A stretch of 64,000 nt of DNA from DASTFY01 sp963829955 (lineage in GTDB: Bacteria > Actinomycetota > Acidimicrobiia > Acidimicrobiales > Ilumatobacteraceae): NCBI GenBank assembly GCA_963829955.1, contig CAWHKS010000017.1, forward strand, positions 124,001 to 188,000. The letters run 5' to 3'. The notes beneath the pieces are model-generated. The model was given only the letters and a program-made list of their open reading frames with translations. It did not search any database and had not been told where the DNA came from. Of the stretch, positions 33,805 to 41,441 are shown piece by piece; position 1 is the stretch's first letter, and the number at the start of each line of letters is the position of its first letter. The translations under genes and the position numbers were made by a program.

Positions 33805-34684
33805 GTGCGCGTCGGCATCCACAACGTTCGTTTCGACTTCCCCGGAGCACCCGAGTCGATCGCCCCGACACTGGCAGCTACAGCGCGGGTGGCCGAGGAG
33901 GTGGGGGTGGCGGGGTTCACGTTGATGGACCACTGGTTCCAGATGGACCAAATGGCACCGGCCACCGACCCCATGCTGGAGGGCTACACCTCTCTCGGGT
34001 TCCTCGCCGGCCAGACCCAGACGATGCGACTGGGCCTGCTGGTCACCGGGGTCACCTACCGGCATCCTGGTCTGGTGGCCAAGATCGTGGCCACCCTCGA
34101 CGTGCTGTCCGGCGGCCGGGCCCAGCTCGGCATCGGCGCCGCCTGGTACGAGCGCGAGCACAAGGGTCTAGGGGTGCCGTACCCGCCGGTGGCCGAGCGG
34201 TTCGAACGGTTGGAGGAGACCCTGCAGATCTGCCGGCAGATGTGGAGCGACGACGACGGCGCGTTCGACGGGCGCCACTACGAGTTGGCCGAGACCATCT
34301 GTGAACCCCGCCCGATCACCCGGCCCCACCCGCCGATCCTGATCGGCGGCAGCGGAGAGCGGAAGACGCTGCGTCTGGTCGCCCGCTACGCGGATGCGTG
34401 CAACCTGTTCGCTGCCAACCCCGAGGAGGTCGCCCACAAGCTCGACGTGCTGGCGAGCCATTGCGACCGCGAGGGCCGCGACCCTGCCACGGTCGAGCGG
34501 ACCATCCTGTTCGTGCGCGACCCGTTCGCCGATGTCGACGCGTTCGTCACCGAGATGGCCGGCTACGCCCGCCTCGGGGTCACACATCGTCGATCTCATG
34601 CCCACCGGCGACCCGGTCGCCTTCGTGGAGCGCGTCGGCGACGACATCATCCCTCGCCTTACCGACCTCGACCCACCGACGTGA
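33805..34684 (+). CDS. LLM-class F420-dependent oxidoreductase (frameshift near 3' end)
   Basis: A luciferase-like TIM-barrel enzyme starting at GTG 33805 after ribosome binding site GAAGGAG. Landmarks: GFTLMDHWFQMDQ, LGLLVTGVTYRHPGLVAKIVATLDVLSGGRAQLGIGAAWYEREH and PHPPILIGGSGERKTLRLVARYADACN, all standard F420 LLM signatures. Near 34585 (GGGGTCACACATCGTC) the frame shifts: the last in-frame residues are GYARLGVT, and HIVDLMPTGDPVAFVERVGDDIIPRLTDLDPPT continues in the next frame to TGA at 34682-34684. Unrepaired, the frame runs on into the TetR gene and gives a false fusion. Repaired length about 292 aa. Confidence 0.85.
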
Positions 34685-35304
34685 ACGCGAAGCCACCGAC
34701 AGACCTTGTGTCGGCGCGCCAGCGGATCTTGGACACGGCCGCCGGCCTGTTCTACGAGCATGGTTTCCACGCCGTCGGGGTCGACCTGGTCATCGAGCGG
34801 GCTGGGGTGGCCAAGACCACCCTGTACCGGCACTTTGGCTCCAAGGACGACCTCATCGTCGCCTACCTCACGGCCGCCAACGAGCGGTTCTGGGCGTGGT
34901 TCTACTCATCGATTGACCCCGCCGCCCCGGCGCGCGACCAACTGGTCGCCTTGTTCGACGCGGTGCAGAGGCTCGCCACCGGTCAGGCCTGCCTGGGCTG
35001 TGCCTTTCAGGTCACCGCCGCCGAGTTTCCCCAGCACGACCACCCCGGCCACACCGTCGCCCTCGCCCACAAGCAGGCCGTGCGGGCTGGTCTGCGCGCC
35101 TTGGCCGCCGAGGCAGGCGCGATCAACCCGGGCGCGCTAGCGGACGGGCTGCTGCTGGTGATGGACGGCGCCTTCGCGGCGGCCCGCATGTACCGGCGGT
35201 CCAGCCCCGCCAGCACCGTCGCCTATACCGCACGGGTGCTGATCGACGCCCACACGCCGGCGGGCGGCCGACCGCGACGCGAGGAACCCAGAACACTCCG
35301 CTGA
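34681..35304 (+). CDS. TetR/AcrR-family regulator
   Basis: 207 residues from GTG 34681, whose bases overlap the stop of the LLM gene (GTGA). The HTH is at about 20-60: ILDTAAGLFYEHGFHAVGVDLVIERAGVAKTTLYRHFGSKDDLIVAYL. The C-terminal ligand domain contains FDAVQRLATGQACLGCAFQVTAAEF, typical of TetR_C_11-like regulators. It probably controls the F420 gene pair in the same transcript. The effector is unknown. Confidence 0.92.
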   Translation: MNAKPPTDLVSARQRILDTAAGLFYEHGFHAVGVDLVIERAGVAKTTLYRHFGSKDDLIVAYLTAANERFWAWFYSSIDPAAPARDQLVALFDAVQRLATGQACLGCAFQVTAAEFPQHDHPGHTVALAHKQAVRAGLRALAAEAGAINPGALADGLLLVMDGAFAAARMYRRSSPASTVAYTARVLIDAHTPAGGRPRREEPRTLR

Positions 35305-35420
35305 CGTGTCATCGGCGCGCCGAGCGGGGCCGGTCCCATCCGAGACCGAACCGCACGTGCTCCGGCCGATCGGCCGCTGGGTTTGTCGAGATCGATCGGG
35401 ATCGAGTCGATCTGTCGCCG

Positions 35421-36200
35421 TCAGGCGGTCGTGGCCGTCTTGGCGGGTGTGTCGTTGAGCGGCGGCTCCGGGAGGGTGTCCGGGGAGCTGACCTTGCCAC
35501 TGGACCGAGTGTGCCAGAGGAAGGCGGCGCCCATGACGGTGCAGACCACGCCGAGGCCGGCGAGCAGCGCGGCGACACCGAGGCCAAGCTGCAGGGTGCT
35601 GTGCGTCGCCGCTCCGACACCCAACTCGGCGACGAGGGCATGAGCGGTGCCGCTCCAGGCCAGGTCACGAGCCTTGGCCTGCACCGGGTCGGTGCGGTCG
35701 AAGCCGGTCCAGTAACGGCCGTCGACCTCGAACTCGCAGGTGACACCCTCGTCGGGGAAGGGATCGGGAACCGCGATCGTCTCGCCGTTGCACTGGTACT
35801 CGGTGGCGATCGTGCCGTCCTCACCGGTGAGGTCATCGGCGGTCAGCACCACGGTCTGGGTGCCGTGCAGGGTGTGGTAGGCGATCGTCGCCATCTGGTA
35901 CATGTACTCAGTGGCGCTGTTGACGAGCGGATCGTTGGGGTCGAGATCGGCCCCGACGATGGGGAAACCCCAGTCGTCCTCGAGCAGCGACCTGATCGCC
36001 TGGGCACCTTCGACGGTGTCCCGATCGACGAGGTCGCCGTCGTCGTTGTAGCTGAGTTCGACGTTCTGGGCCTCGCTGAACGACTGGAGCGACTCGTAGC
36101 CGTCCTGGACCTTGCTGTAGGCGACACCGGCGCCCACGAAATAACCGATTCCGACAACAATCAAGAAGATCCCGAGTAGACCCAGTGGCTTCCTCAACAT
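35421..36200 (-). CDS. Conserved membrane protein, two membrane helices
   Basis: 259 residues with a strong ribosome binding site (GGAGGGG) before ATG 36200. An N-terminal helix (about 8-28, LLGIFLIVVGIGYFVGAGVAY) anchors an extracytoplasmic domain (about 30-200) rich in acidic residues. The domain has two Cys (YQCNGETI and VTCEFEVDGRYW) that may pair. A second helix (about 203-228, LGLGVAALLAGLGVVCTVMGAAFLW) precedes a short Pro-rich tail. I do not recognise a named family. It stands alone and is convergent with the TetR gene. Confidence 0.7.
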   Translation of the reverse strand: MLRKPLGLLGIFLIVVGIGYFVGAGVAYSKVQDGYESLQSFSEAQNVELSYNDDGDLVDRDTVEGAQAIRSLLEDDWGFPIVGADLDPNDPLVNSATEYMYQMATIAYHTLHGTQTVVLTADDLTGEDGTIATEYQCNGETIAVPDPFPDEGVTCEFEVDGRYWTGFDRTDPVQAKARDLAWSGTAHALVAELGVGAATHSTLQLGLGVAALLAGLGVVCTVMGAAFLWHTRSSGKVSSPDTLPEPPLNDTPAKTATTA

Positions 36201-36439
36201 GACAACCCCTCCAGATGGATTTCGAACGGCTCGTCAACCCCTTCGCGAACCGTGGTGTACATCGTTGCTCCTCGCAGGGACAAGCTGGTAGCCCCAATCA
36301 CGGGTGCCGTGGCTGTCACCCGTGGCGCCTGGCAGAGCTGAGCGAGCGACAAGCCCGCCAACGCTTGCGAGCACGAAACATGCAACGTGTCGACGTGCGA
36401 ACGTCGTGGCCGACGAGGTCACGCGCCGCGAAACCAGCT

Positions 36440-36670
36440 CTGCTGACTGCCGCTCAGATGCGCCGGCTCGACCCGACCATGATCCTCGACCGCTGGGATG
36501 AAACCGCCCGCATCCCCTACGACCACCAGCGTGGAACGAGTTGTCCATCGAGTCCGGCCCCAACGCCGTGGTCATGGGGCCCGTCGGGTTCGGCAAGACG
36601 TCCCTCGCCACCGACTTGGGTCACGCCGCCGACCGCGGACAGGCGGCCTGCGAGCCCGTTAGCCCGCCGG
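36440..36670 (+). pseudogene. IstB-like ATPase remnant (IS21 family)
   Basis: In one frame AAQMRRLDPTMILDRWDETARIPYDHQ, then after a frameshift near 36530 NELSIESGPNAVVMGPVGFGKTSLATDLGHAADRG, with a Walker A GPVGFGKT. This matches the N-terminal and P-loop region of IstB helper proteins of IS21 elements. The rest of IstB and the IstA transposase are missing, so it is a fragment. Confidence 0.65.
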
Positions 36671-36959
36671 TGAGGTTCACGGCACCGAGCCGGCGTTGGT
36701 CAGCGCCTCGGTCGCGCCCGCCGAACGTTTCTCGGACCCACCGGACACGACCAGTGTTCGATCCTTCGAGAGGTGGTCCGTCGACGTGGGCCGGCCCGGA
36801 GAGGGAATGATGCTTGGCGTTCGGGGCATGACCGGTGTCCCACTCGCCTCGCTCTCGCGCGTCGACGAGCACGGCCCCGACGCGCACCAGCTCTTGGGCG
36901 TCGCCGGGACCGACGCTCGCGATCGCCGAGCCTCCCAACAACCTCAACAGCATGCTCAC
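36621..36959 (-). pseudogene. Rhodanese-like protein, frameshifted
   Basis: Starts GTG 36959 (VSMLLRLLGG). DAQELVRVGAVLVDARERGEWDTGHAPNAKH is the rhodanese N-terminal motif. The sequence then continues in the +1 frame (HLSKDRTLVV...KRSAGATEALTNAG) and returns to the first frame at GAVNLTGGL. In the active-site loop the usual C-x-x-G-x-R-S reads S-G-G-S-E-K-R-S, so the catalytic Cys is absent. It is divergent from the CstR-like gene across the operators at 36999-37049, suggesting it once belonged to the sulfur regulon. The 3' end overlaps the IstB fragment. Confidence 0.7.
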
Positions 36960-36998
36960 GGTCGACCTTTCGAGTCGGGCAGGGACACTCGGCTGAAC

Positions 36999-37049
36999 AT
37001 ACCTATGGGGGTATACTATTCCGGTCTCGGAACAACCCCCCAGGGGTAT
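36999..37049. promoter_or_regulatory. Two CsoR/CstR-type operators and a TATACT -10 box
   Basis: ATACC-TATGGG-GGTAT at 36999-37014 and ACCCCCCAGGGGTAT at 37035-37049, both GC-core inverted repeats of the CsoR/CstR class. TATACT at 37012-37017 overlaps the first and would serve as a -10 element for the repressor gene, so binding would block transcription. Confidence 0.65.
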
Positions 37050-37096
37050 CCGTTGACATGGCCGGAACGCCGCTGATCGAGAGTCAAGGAGTCGAT

Positions 37097-37366
37097 GTGG
37101 AACTAGCCGAAGAGGTGCTGAGCGATCTGCGCAAGCGGCTGCGTCGTGTCGCCGGTCAGGTACAGGGCATCGAGCGGATGCTCGATGAAGGTCGCGAGTG
37201 CCGTGACGTCGTCACTCAGATCTCTGCCGCGAACCGCGCCCTCGAACAGGCCGGCTTCCGGCTGGTCAGCGCCGGGCTCACCTACTGCCTCGCCCACCCC
37301 GAAGAGGCCGAAGCCGACGGCTACCCCCTCGACGAGGTCGAGAAGATGTTCATGCGCCTGGCCTGA
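37097..37366 (+). CDS. CsoR-family repressor, CstR-like (persulfide sensing)
   Basis: 89 residues from GTG 37097, preceded by AAGGAG at 5-nt spacing; an upstream in-frame ATG at 37058 has no such site. The four-helix-bundle signature is RLRRVAGQVQGIERMLDEGRECRDVVTQISAANRAL. Copper-sensing CsoR uses Cys-His-Cys; here Cys35 and Cys64 are present but the His position (four before the second Cys) is Gly60. Two Cys without the His is the pattern of CstR, which forms polysulfide bridges in response to sulfane sulfur. The downstream sulfur genes and repeated operators fit that role. Persulfide sensing is inference. Confidence 0.85.
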   Translation: MELAEEVLSDLRKRLRRVAGQVQGIERMLDEGRECRDVVTQISAANRALEQAGFRLVSAGLTYCLAHPEEAEADGYPLDEVEKMFMRLA

Positions 37367-37405
37367 CCGACCCGCCTCTCCCGGCGACCATGAAGGACGG
37401 ATCTC

Positions 37406-37784
37406 ATGCATGCCATCGAAGCCACCGTTCCCGTTCCACTCGACCAGGCCGAAGTCGCCATCCGTGCAGCCCTTGCTGACCAGGGCTTCGGTGTCCTCAC
37501 TGAGATCGACGTCGCCGCCACCCTCAAGGCCAAGCTCGGCGTCGAGCGCCCGGCGTTGAAGATCCTCGGTGCGTGCAACCCGACCTTCGCTCACCAAGCC
37601 CTCGAGCTCGACCCGTCGAGTGCGCTGGTCCTGCCGTGCAACGTCGTGCTCGAACCCGGCACGGACGGAGGCACCCGCATCAGCGTCGTCGACCCGCGAG
37701 CTGATGCCCGATCCGGCGTTCGCCGAGCTCGCCGACGCGGCGGCCACCAAGCTCACCGCCGCCCTACGCGCGGTGAGCGGCTGA
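37406..37784 (+). CDS. DUF302 protein (one frameshift)
   Basis: Starts ATG 37406 (MHAIEATVPVPLDQAEVAIRAALADQGFGVLTEIDVAATLKAKLGVE), the DUF302 opening, and continues RPALKILGACNPTFAHQALELDPSSALVLPCNVVL. Near 37699 (GACCCGCGAG) coding moves +1 to ELMPDPAFAELADAAATKLTAAL, ending at 37784. The repaired protein is about 125 aa, the usual size. DUF302 proteins often accompany sulfur-oxidation or CsoR-type clusters; molecular function is unknown. It lies 39 bp after the CstR-like gene. Confidence 0.8.
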
Positions 37785-37799
37785 GGCGGCGCCAGGATC

Positions 37800-37979
37800 A
37801 TGGATTGCTACAGGACGGTCGACATCCGACGAGGAGCCAAGGCGCTCACCCTCGTGCGAGCCGACCACGCCGTCGCCGGGCGACACTTCGGCCGAGTCCA
37901 AGCAGACAGTGCCGCCGTCACCGGTGGGTGGTCGCTGGGCCGTATCGGCGATGGGACCGTGGGTCCGCAGAGGGAGTGA
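37800..37979 (+). CDS. Small ORF between DUF302 and the DsbA-like gene
   Basis: ATG 37800 to TGA 37979, 59 residues (MDCYRTVDIRRGAKALTLVR...). It fits exactly between two operon genes, 15 bp after one and 6 bp before the next, and about 78% of its codons end in G or C. I recognise no family. It could be a real small protein or filler between genes; comparative data would decide. Confidence 0.3.
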   Translation: MDCYRTVDIRRGAKALTLVRADHAVAGRHFGRVQADSAAVTGGWSLGRIGDGTVGPQRE

Positions 37980-37985
37980 GGTGGC

Positions 37986-38603
37986 ATGGGCATGACCGTG
38001 ATCGAGGTGTTCGCCGACGTTGCCTGCCCTTTCACCCATGTCGGCCTTCGCCGGTTCGCGGCTCAGCGAGCAGAGCTCGGCCGCGAAGACATGACCTTGC
38101 GAGTGCGGGCCTGGCCCCTCGAGATCGTCAACGGCCAACCACTCGACCCGCAGTTCATCGCCGAGGAGATCGACGACATTCGCCGGCAGGTCGCGCCAGC
38201 ACTGTTTCAAGGCTTCACCGAAGCAGCCTTTCCGGTGAGCTCACTTCCCGCCCTCACCCTCGCCGCGGCCGCCTACGACGAGAGCCTCTCAACCGGCGAG
38301 CAGGTGAGTCTGGCGCTCCGGGACCTGCTCTTCGAACAAGGCGGCGACATCGCCGACAGCACGGTCCTCGCTCGCCTGGCCCGCCACCACGACGTGTCGG
38401 TCGACCTGACCGACAGCCGGCGCGTCCTCGAGGATCACGCGGAAGGCCTCGCCCGCGGCGTAGTGGGCTCACCCCACTTCTTCACGCCCGCCGGCGGATT
38501 CTTCTGCCCATCCCTCGATGTGCACCGCGACGCCGGTGGACACCTCCGGATCACTGCCGACACCGCCGGCTTCGACCGGTTCGTCGCCGCATGCTTTGAC
38601 TGA
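37986..38603 (+). CDS. DsbA/FrnE-like thioredoxin-fold protein
   Basis: 205 residues. The active-site segment is VFADVACPFTHVGLRRF with Cys14; the second Cys of CxxC is Thr17. The C-terminal GVVGSPHFF carries the cis-Pro loop of DsbA and GST-kappa folds, and the middle is helical as in FrnE/2-hydroxychromene-carboxylate isomerase relatives. The single Cys suggests a thiol transfer or glutathione/persulfide-type role rather than disulfide oxidation. Ribosome binding site GAGGTG, ATG 37986. It is in the sulfur cluster, co-directional with CstR. Confidence 0.85.
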   Translation: MGMTVIEVFADVACPFTHVGLRRFAAQRAELGREDMTLRVRAWPLEIVNGQPLDPQFIAEEIDDIRRQVAPALFQGFTEAAFPVSSLPALTLAAAAYDESLSTGEQVSLALRDLLFEQGGDIADSTVLARLARHHDVSVDLTDSRRVLEDHAEGLARGVVGSPHFFTPAGGFFCPSLDVHRDAGGHLRITADTAGFDRFVAACFD

Positions 38604-38782
38604 TCGAACGGCTCGGACACACGAGTGCCACGCAGACCGCGCCATCTTCCGCCGGAGTCGTCTTGTCCGGACCGGCCACGTCGAACCCTTGGATGGCCGA
38701 TCGAGCACGCGATGGCGGGGTCCAAGTGCCGACCTCCTGCTTACGCGGCCTGCGACCGGGCGACCCAGAGGCCGTTCGGCCC

Positions 38783-38795
38783 TACCCCTGGGGTA
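38783..38795. promoter_or_regulatory. CstR-type operator upstream of the AhpD-like gene
   Basis: TACCCC-T-GGGGTA, a perfect palindrome 45 bp before the start at 38840. It is embedded in GTTCGGCCCTACCCC, a string repeated before the flavoprotein gene at 39389. Confidence 0.7.
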
Positions 38796-38839
38796 ACGGG
38801 CGAGGTCTCGTGGTCTCGCGTGGAAGCGAAAGGAGTGCC

Positions 38840-39212
38840 ATGGACCACTACAGCGACGTCATCGCCGAGCTGCTCGAACCGACCGAGTCTTTGCGCGACA
38901 TGTCGCCGAACGTGTGGGCGGGGTTCGGTGACCTCCACCGGAGCGCAGTGGCCGACGGTGCCCTTTCGGCCAAGGTCAAGGACCTGATGGCCCTCAGCAT
39001 CGCCGTGGTCAAGCAGTGCGACGGCTGCATCGCCGACCACGCCAAGGCCGCGGCACGACGGGGCGCGAACCCGGAGGAGGTCGCCGAGGCGCTCGGTGTC
39101 GCGCTCCTCATGGACGGTGGTACCGCGTCGGTGTACGGGCCCCGGAGCCTGGGACGCCTACCGGGAGTTCACGCGACTGCGAACGGCACAAACGCGGGCC
39201 GCGTCGGGCTGA
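38840..39212 (+). CDS. AhpD-like/carboxymuconolactone decarboxylase-family protein (one frameshift)
   Basis: ATG 38840 with AAAGGAG ribosome binding site. KVKDLMALSIAVVKQCDGCIADHAKAAARRGANPEEVAEALGVALLMDGGTASVYGP holds the CxxC...H redox motif of AhpD-like proteins. At the CCCC run 39140-39143 coding shifts +1 to GAWDAYREFTRLRTAQTRAASG, the usual C-terminus, stopping at 39212 (about 124 aa). Unrepaired, the frame runs to 39298 with an atypical tail. Likely a peroxide or persulfide-related thiol reductase; exact role unknown. It has its own operator at 38783. Confidence 0.85.
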
Positions 39213-39353
39213 CGCCGACGATGCCCGTCATCGAAGCGCTGGGTCTTCTCGCGGCGCTGGTTGCTGACCCGGAGATGGTCATCGAGCCGGGCGGCTGACC
39301 GGTACCCGGCGACGCTTGGGCGGACGGCGGGCCGTTGTCGGGACGTTCGGCCC

Positions 39354-39367
39354 TACCCCGGGGGGTA
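39354..39367. promoter_or_regulatory. CstR-type operator upstream of the flavoprotein gene
   Basis: TACCCC-GG-GGGGTA, palindromic, 21 bp before ATG 39389. It shares the left flank GTTCGGCCCTACCCC with the operator at 38783. Confidence 0.7.
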
Positions 39368-39388
39368 CCCGAGGAGTCTCCTGGAGCT

Positions 39389-40639
39389 ATGACGCATCGA
39401 GTGGTGATCTTGGGTGGCGGCACCGGCGGGACGTTGGCCGCCAATCGCCTTCGCCGCCAGTTCAGCAGCGACGAGCTGTCGATCACGGTGGTGGACCAGG
39501 ACGACCGCCACGTGTACCAGCCCGGGCTGCTGTTCGTTCCGTTCGGCCTCACTCATGTCGAGGACATCGTCCGGCCCCGACAGCGGCAGCTGCACCGCGG
39601 CATCGCCTTCCGGCAGCAGCCCATCGACCGGGTGGACCTCGCCGCCCAGGAGGTCCATCTGATGGACGGGGCGACGCTGGGCTACGACGTCCTGGTCGTG
39701 GCGAGCGGCGCCACCCTCGTCCCGGAAGAGACCGAGGGGCTCACCGGGCCGGGATGGATGGAGAAGGTGTTCACCTTTTACTCGCCCGAGGGCGCAGCGG
39801 CGTTGGCGGGGGCGCTGGCCACCTTCGACGGGGGGCGGGTGGTCGTGAACGTGGTCGACATGCCGATCAAGTGTCCGGTGGCGCCGCTTGAGTTCTGCTT
39901 CCTGGCCGACTGGTACTTCCACGACCGTGGCATCCGTGACCGGGTGCAGCTCACCTACGTGACGCCACTCGACGGTGCCTTCACCAAACCGGTGGCCTCC
40001 GAGCACCTCGGCGGGATGCTGGCCGACCGCGGCATCGAGTTGGTGACGGAGTTCAACACCGGGGAGGTGGACGGCGCCGGAGGCCGTCTCGTGTCCTACG
40101 ACGAACGTGAGGTGCCCTTCGACCTCGCCGTCGTGGTGCCGCTGCACGGCGGTGCCCCCTATGTGGGGCGCTCGCCGGGACTCGGTGACGACCTCAACTT
40201 CGTTCCCACCGACGAGCACACGTTGCAGGCCAAAGCGGCGCCGAACGTCTTCGTGATCGGCGACGCCGCCAACGTCCCCGCGTCGAAGGCGGGGTCGGTG
40301 ACCCACTTCGAGGGTGAGACGATCGTGGGGAACATCGCCCGCTTCCTCAACAACGAGCCGCTGGTCGCCGGGTTCGACGGGCACGCCAACTGCTTCATCG
40401 AGACCGGGTTCCACAAGGCTCTCCTGATCGACTTCAACTACGACAGCGAACCGGTGCCCGGGCATTACCCGAGCCCGGTGGGGCTGCCTTTGCTGAAGGA
40501 GTCACGGCTCAACCATCTCGGCAAGCTGCTGTTCGAGTCCGTCTACTGGCACGGACTGCTCCCCGGGCGTGAGATCCCGGGCATCGGTGCGTCCATGCCC
40601 ACTGCCGGCAAGCACGCGCCGGCCGTCACAAAGGAGTGA
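39389..40639 (+). CDS. sqr: Sulfide:quinone oxidoreductase-like FAD protein
   Basis: 416 residues. The FAD-binding motif VVILGGGTGGTLAANRL is at the N-terminus, with a second ATG/GD motif NVFVIGDAANVPASKAGS at about 286-303. Redox Cys162 (KCPVAPLEFCF) and Cys335 (ANCFIETG) match the disulfide pair of SQR and flavocytochrome-c sulfide dehydrogenases; Cys170 is extra. The C-terminal GLPLLKESRLNHLGKLLFESVYW helix could attach it to the membrane face to reduce quinone. Ribosome binding site CTGGAG, ATG 39389. It leads a tight operon with TusE, DsrE and a desulfurase, 4-12 bp apart, so the sulfane sulfur it makes is probably passed to these carriers. Confidence 0.85.
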   Translation: MTHRVVILGGGTGGTLAANRLRRQFSSDELSITVVDQDDRHVYQPGLLFVPFGLTHVEDIVRPRQRQLHRGIAFRQQPIDRVDLAAQEVHLMDGATLGYDVLVVASGATLVPEETEGLTGPGWMEKVFTFYSPEGAAALAGALATFDGGRVVVNVVDMPIKCPVAPLEFCFLADWYFHDRGIRDRVQLTYVTPLDGAFTKPVASEHLGGMLADRGIELVTEFNTGEVDGAGGRLVSYDEREVPFDLAVVVPLHGGAPYVGRSPGLGDDLNFVPTDEHTLQAKAAPNVFVIGDAANVPASKAGSVTHFEGETIVGNIARFLNNEPLVAGFDGHANCFIETGFHKALLIDFNYDSEPVPGHYPSPVGLPLLKESRLNHLGKLLFESVYWHGLLPGREIPGIGASMPTAGKHAPAVTKE

Positions 40640-40643
40640 CGAC

Positions 40644-40961
40644 ATGTCCACCACGACCCTCGCCTCGACCGCGGTCGACCTGAACGAGGAAGGCTTCTTC
40701 GTCCACCCCGAGCAGTGGACCGAAGCCATGGCTCCCGAGCTCGCCCGCCGCGAAGGCATCGACGAGCTCACCGACGCCCACTGGACCGTGATCGGCTTCA
40801 TGCGCACCGAGTACTTCGACAAGGGCTCCGGCCCCACCGTGCGGGTGCTCGGCAAGACCTCGGGCGTCTCGGTCAAGGAGCTCTACCAACTGTTCCCCAA
40901 GGGCCCGGCCAAGGTCGCCGCCCGCATCGCCGGGATCCCCAAGCCGCGGGGCTGCATCTGA
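40644..40961 (+). CDS. TusE/DsrC-family sulfur carrier
   Basis: 105 residues starting 4 bp after the flavoprotein gene, with AAAGGAG overlapping its stop. VDLNEEGFFVHPEQWTEAMAPELARREGIDELTDAHWTVIGFMRTEYFDKGSGPTVRVLGK is the DsrC/TusE fold. The C-terminal arm ends AARIAGIPKPRGCI: the penultimate Cys104 is the sulfur-binding residue, while the second Cys of true DsrC (about ten residues earlier) is Ala. That single-Cys arm places it with TusE-like carriers. It probably accepts persulfide sulfur from the neighbouring proteins. Confidence 0.92.
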   Translation: MSTTTLASTAVDLNEEGFFVHPEQWTEAMAPELARREGIDELTDAHWTVIGFMRTEYFDKGSGPTVRVLGKTSGVSVKELYQLFPKGPAKVAARIAGIPKPRGCI

Positions 40962-40973
40962 GAGGAGATCGCC

Positions 40974-41441
40974 ATGGGCGACACCATTGAGAAAGTCTCG
41001 ATCATCATCTCCAAAGGGTCCCTCGAGGGGATCTACCCGGGGTTGATCATGGCCAACGGCGCCCGCGCCGAAGGCATCGAGGCCAACCTGTTCTTCACCT
41101 TCTTCGGGCTGGACGCCATACTCAAGGCCCGTCACGACCACATCAAGGTCGCCACCGTCGGCAACCCGGGTTTGCACCTGGCGACGTGGCTCGGCGGGTT
41201 CCCCGGCATGTCCGGCGTGATGACCCACTACATGACGAACAAGATGGACAAGCTCGACATCCCGTCCATCCCCGAGTTCATCGAGATGATCGCCGACACC
41301 GGCGCTGGCCTCTACGCGTGCAAGGCGTCGGTCGACCTGTTCGGGCTGGAGAAGAACGACTTCATCCCCCAAGTCCAAGATGTCATCACCGTCGGCGAGT
41401 TCTACGACAAGGCCGCCGGCGGCCAGATCATCTTCACGTGA
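40974..41441 (+). CDS. DsrE-family sulfur-transfer protein (DsrE2-like)
   Basis: 155 residues, GAGAGGAG ribosome binding site, ATG 40974. KVSIIISKGSLEGIYPGLIMANGARAEGIEANLFFTFFGLDAI is the DsrE2 opening; LYACKASVDLFGL carries Cys116, the likely persulfide site. A long amphipathic middle (FPGMSGVMTHYMTNKMDKLDIPSIPEFIEMI) is typical of the DsrE/F/H-like type found with TusA or TusE in sulfur-oxidation clusters. It is encoded between TusE and a desulfurase, overlapping the latter by 4 nt. Confidence 0.9.
   Translation: MGDTIEKVSIIISKGSLEGIYPGLIMANGARAEGIEANLFFTFFGLDAILKARHDHIKVATVGNPGLHLATWLGGFPGMSGVMTHYMTNKMDKLDIPSIPEFIEMIADTGAGLYACKASVDLFGLEKNDFIPQVQDVITVGEFYDKAAGGQIIFT

Noticed and set aside
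33805..35304. LLM oxidoreductase-TetR fusion protein of 499 residues
   Set aside because: The joining segment is Arg/His-rich nonsense; the true LLM C-terminus continues in the next frame and TetR has its own GTG overlapping the LLM stop.
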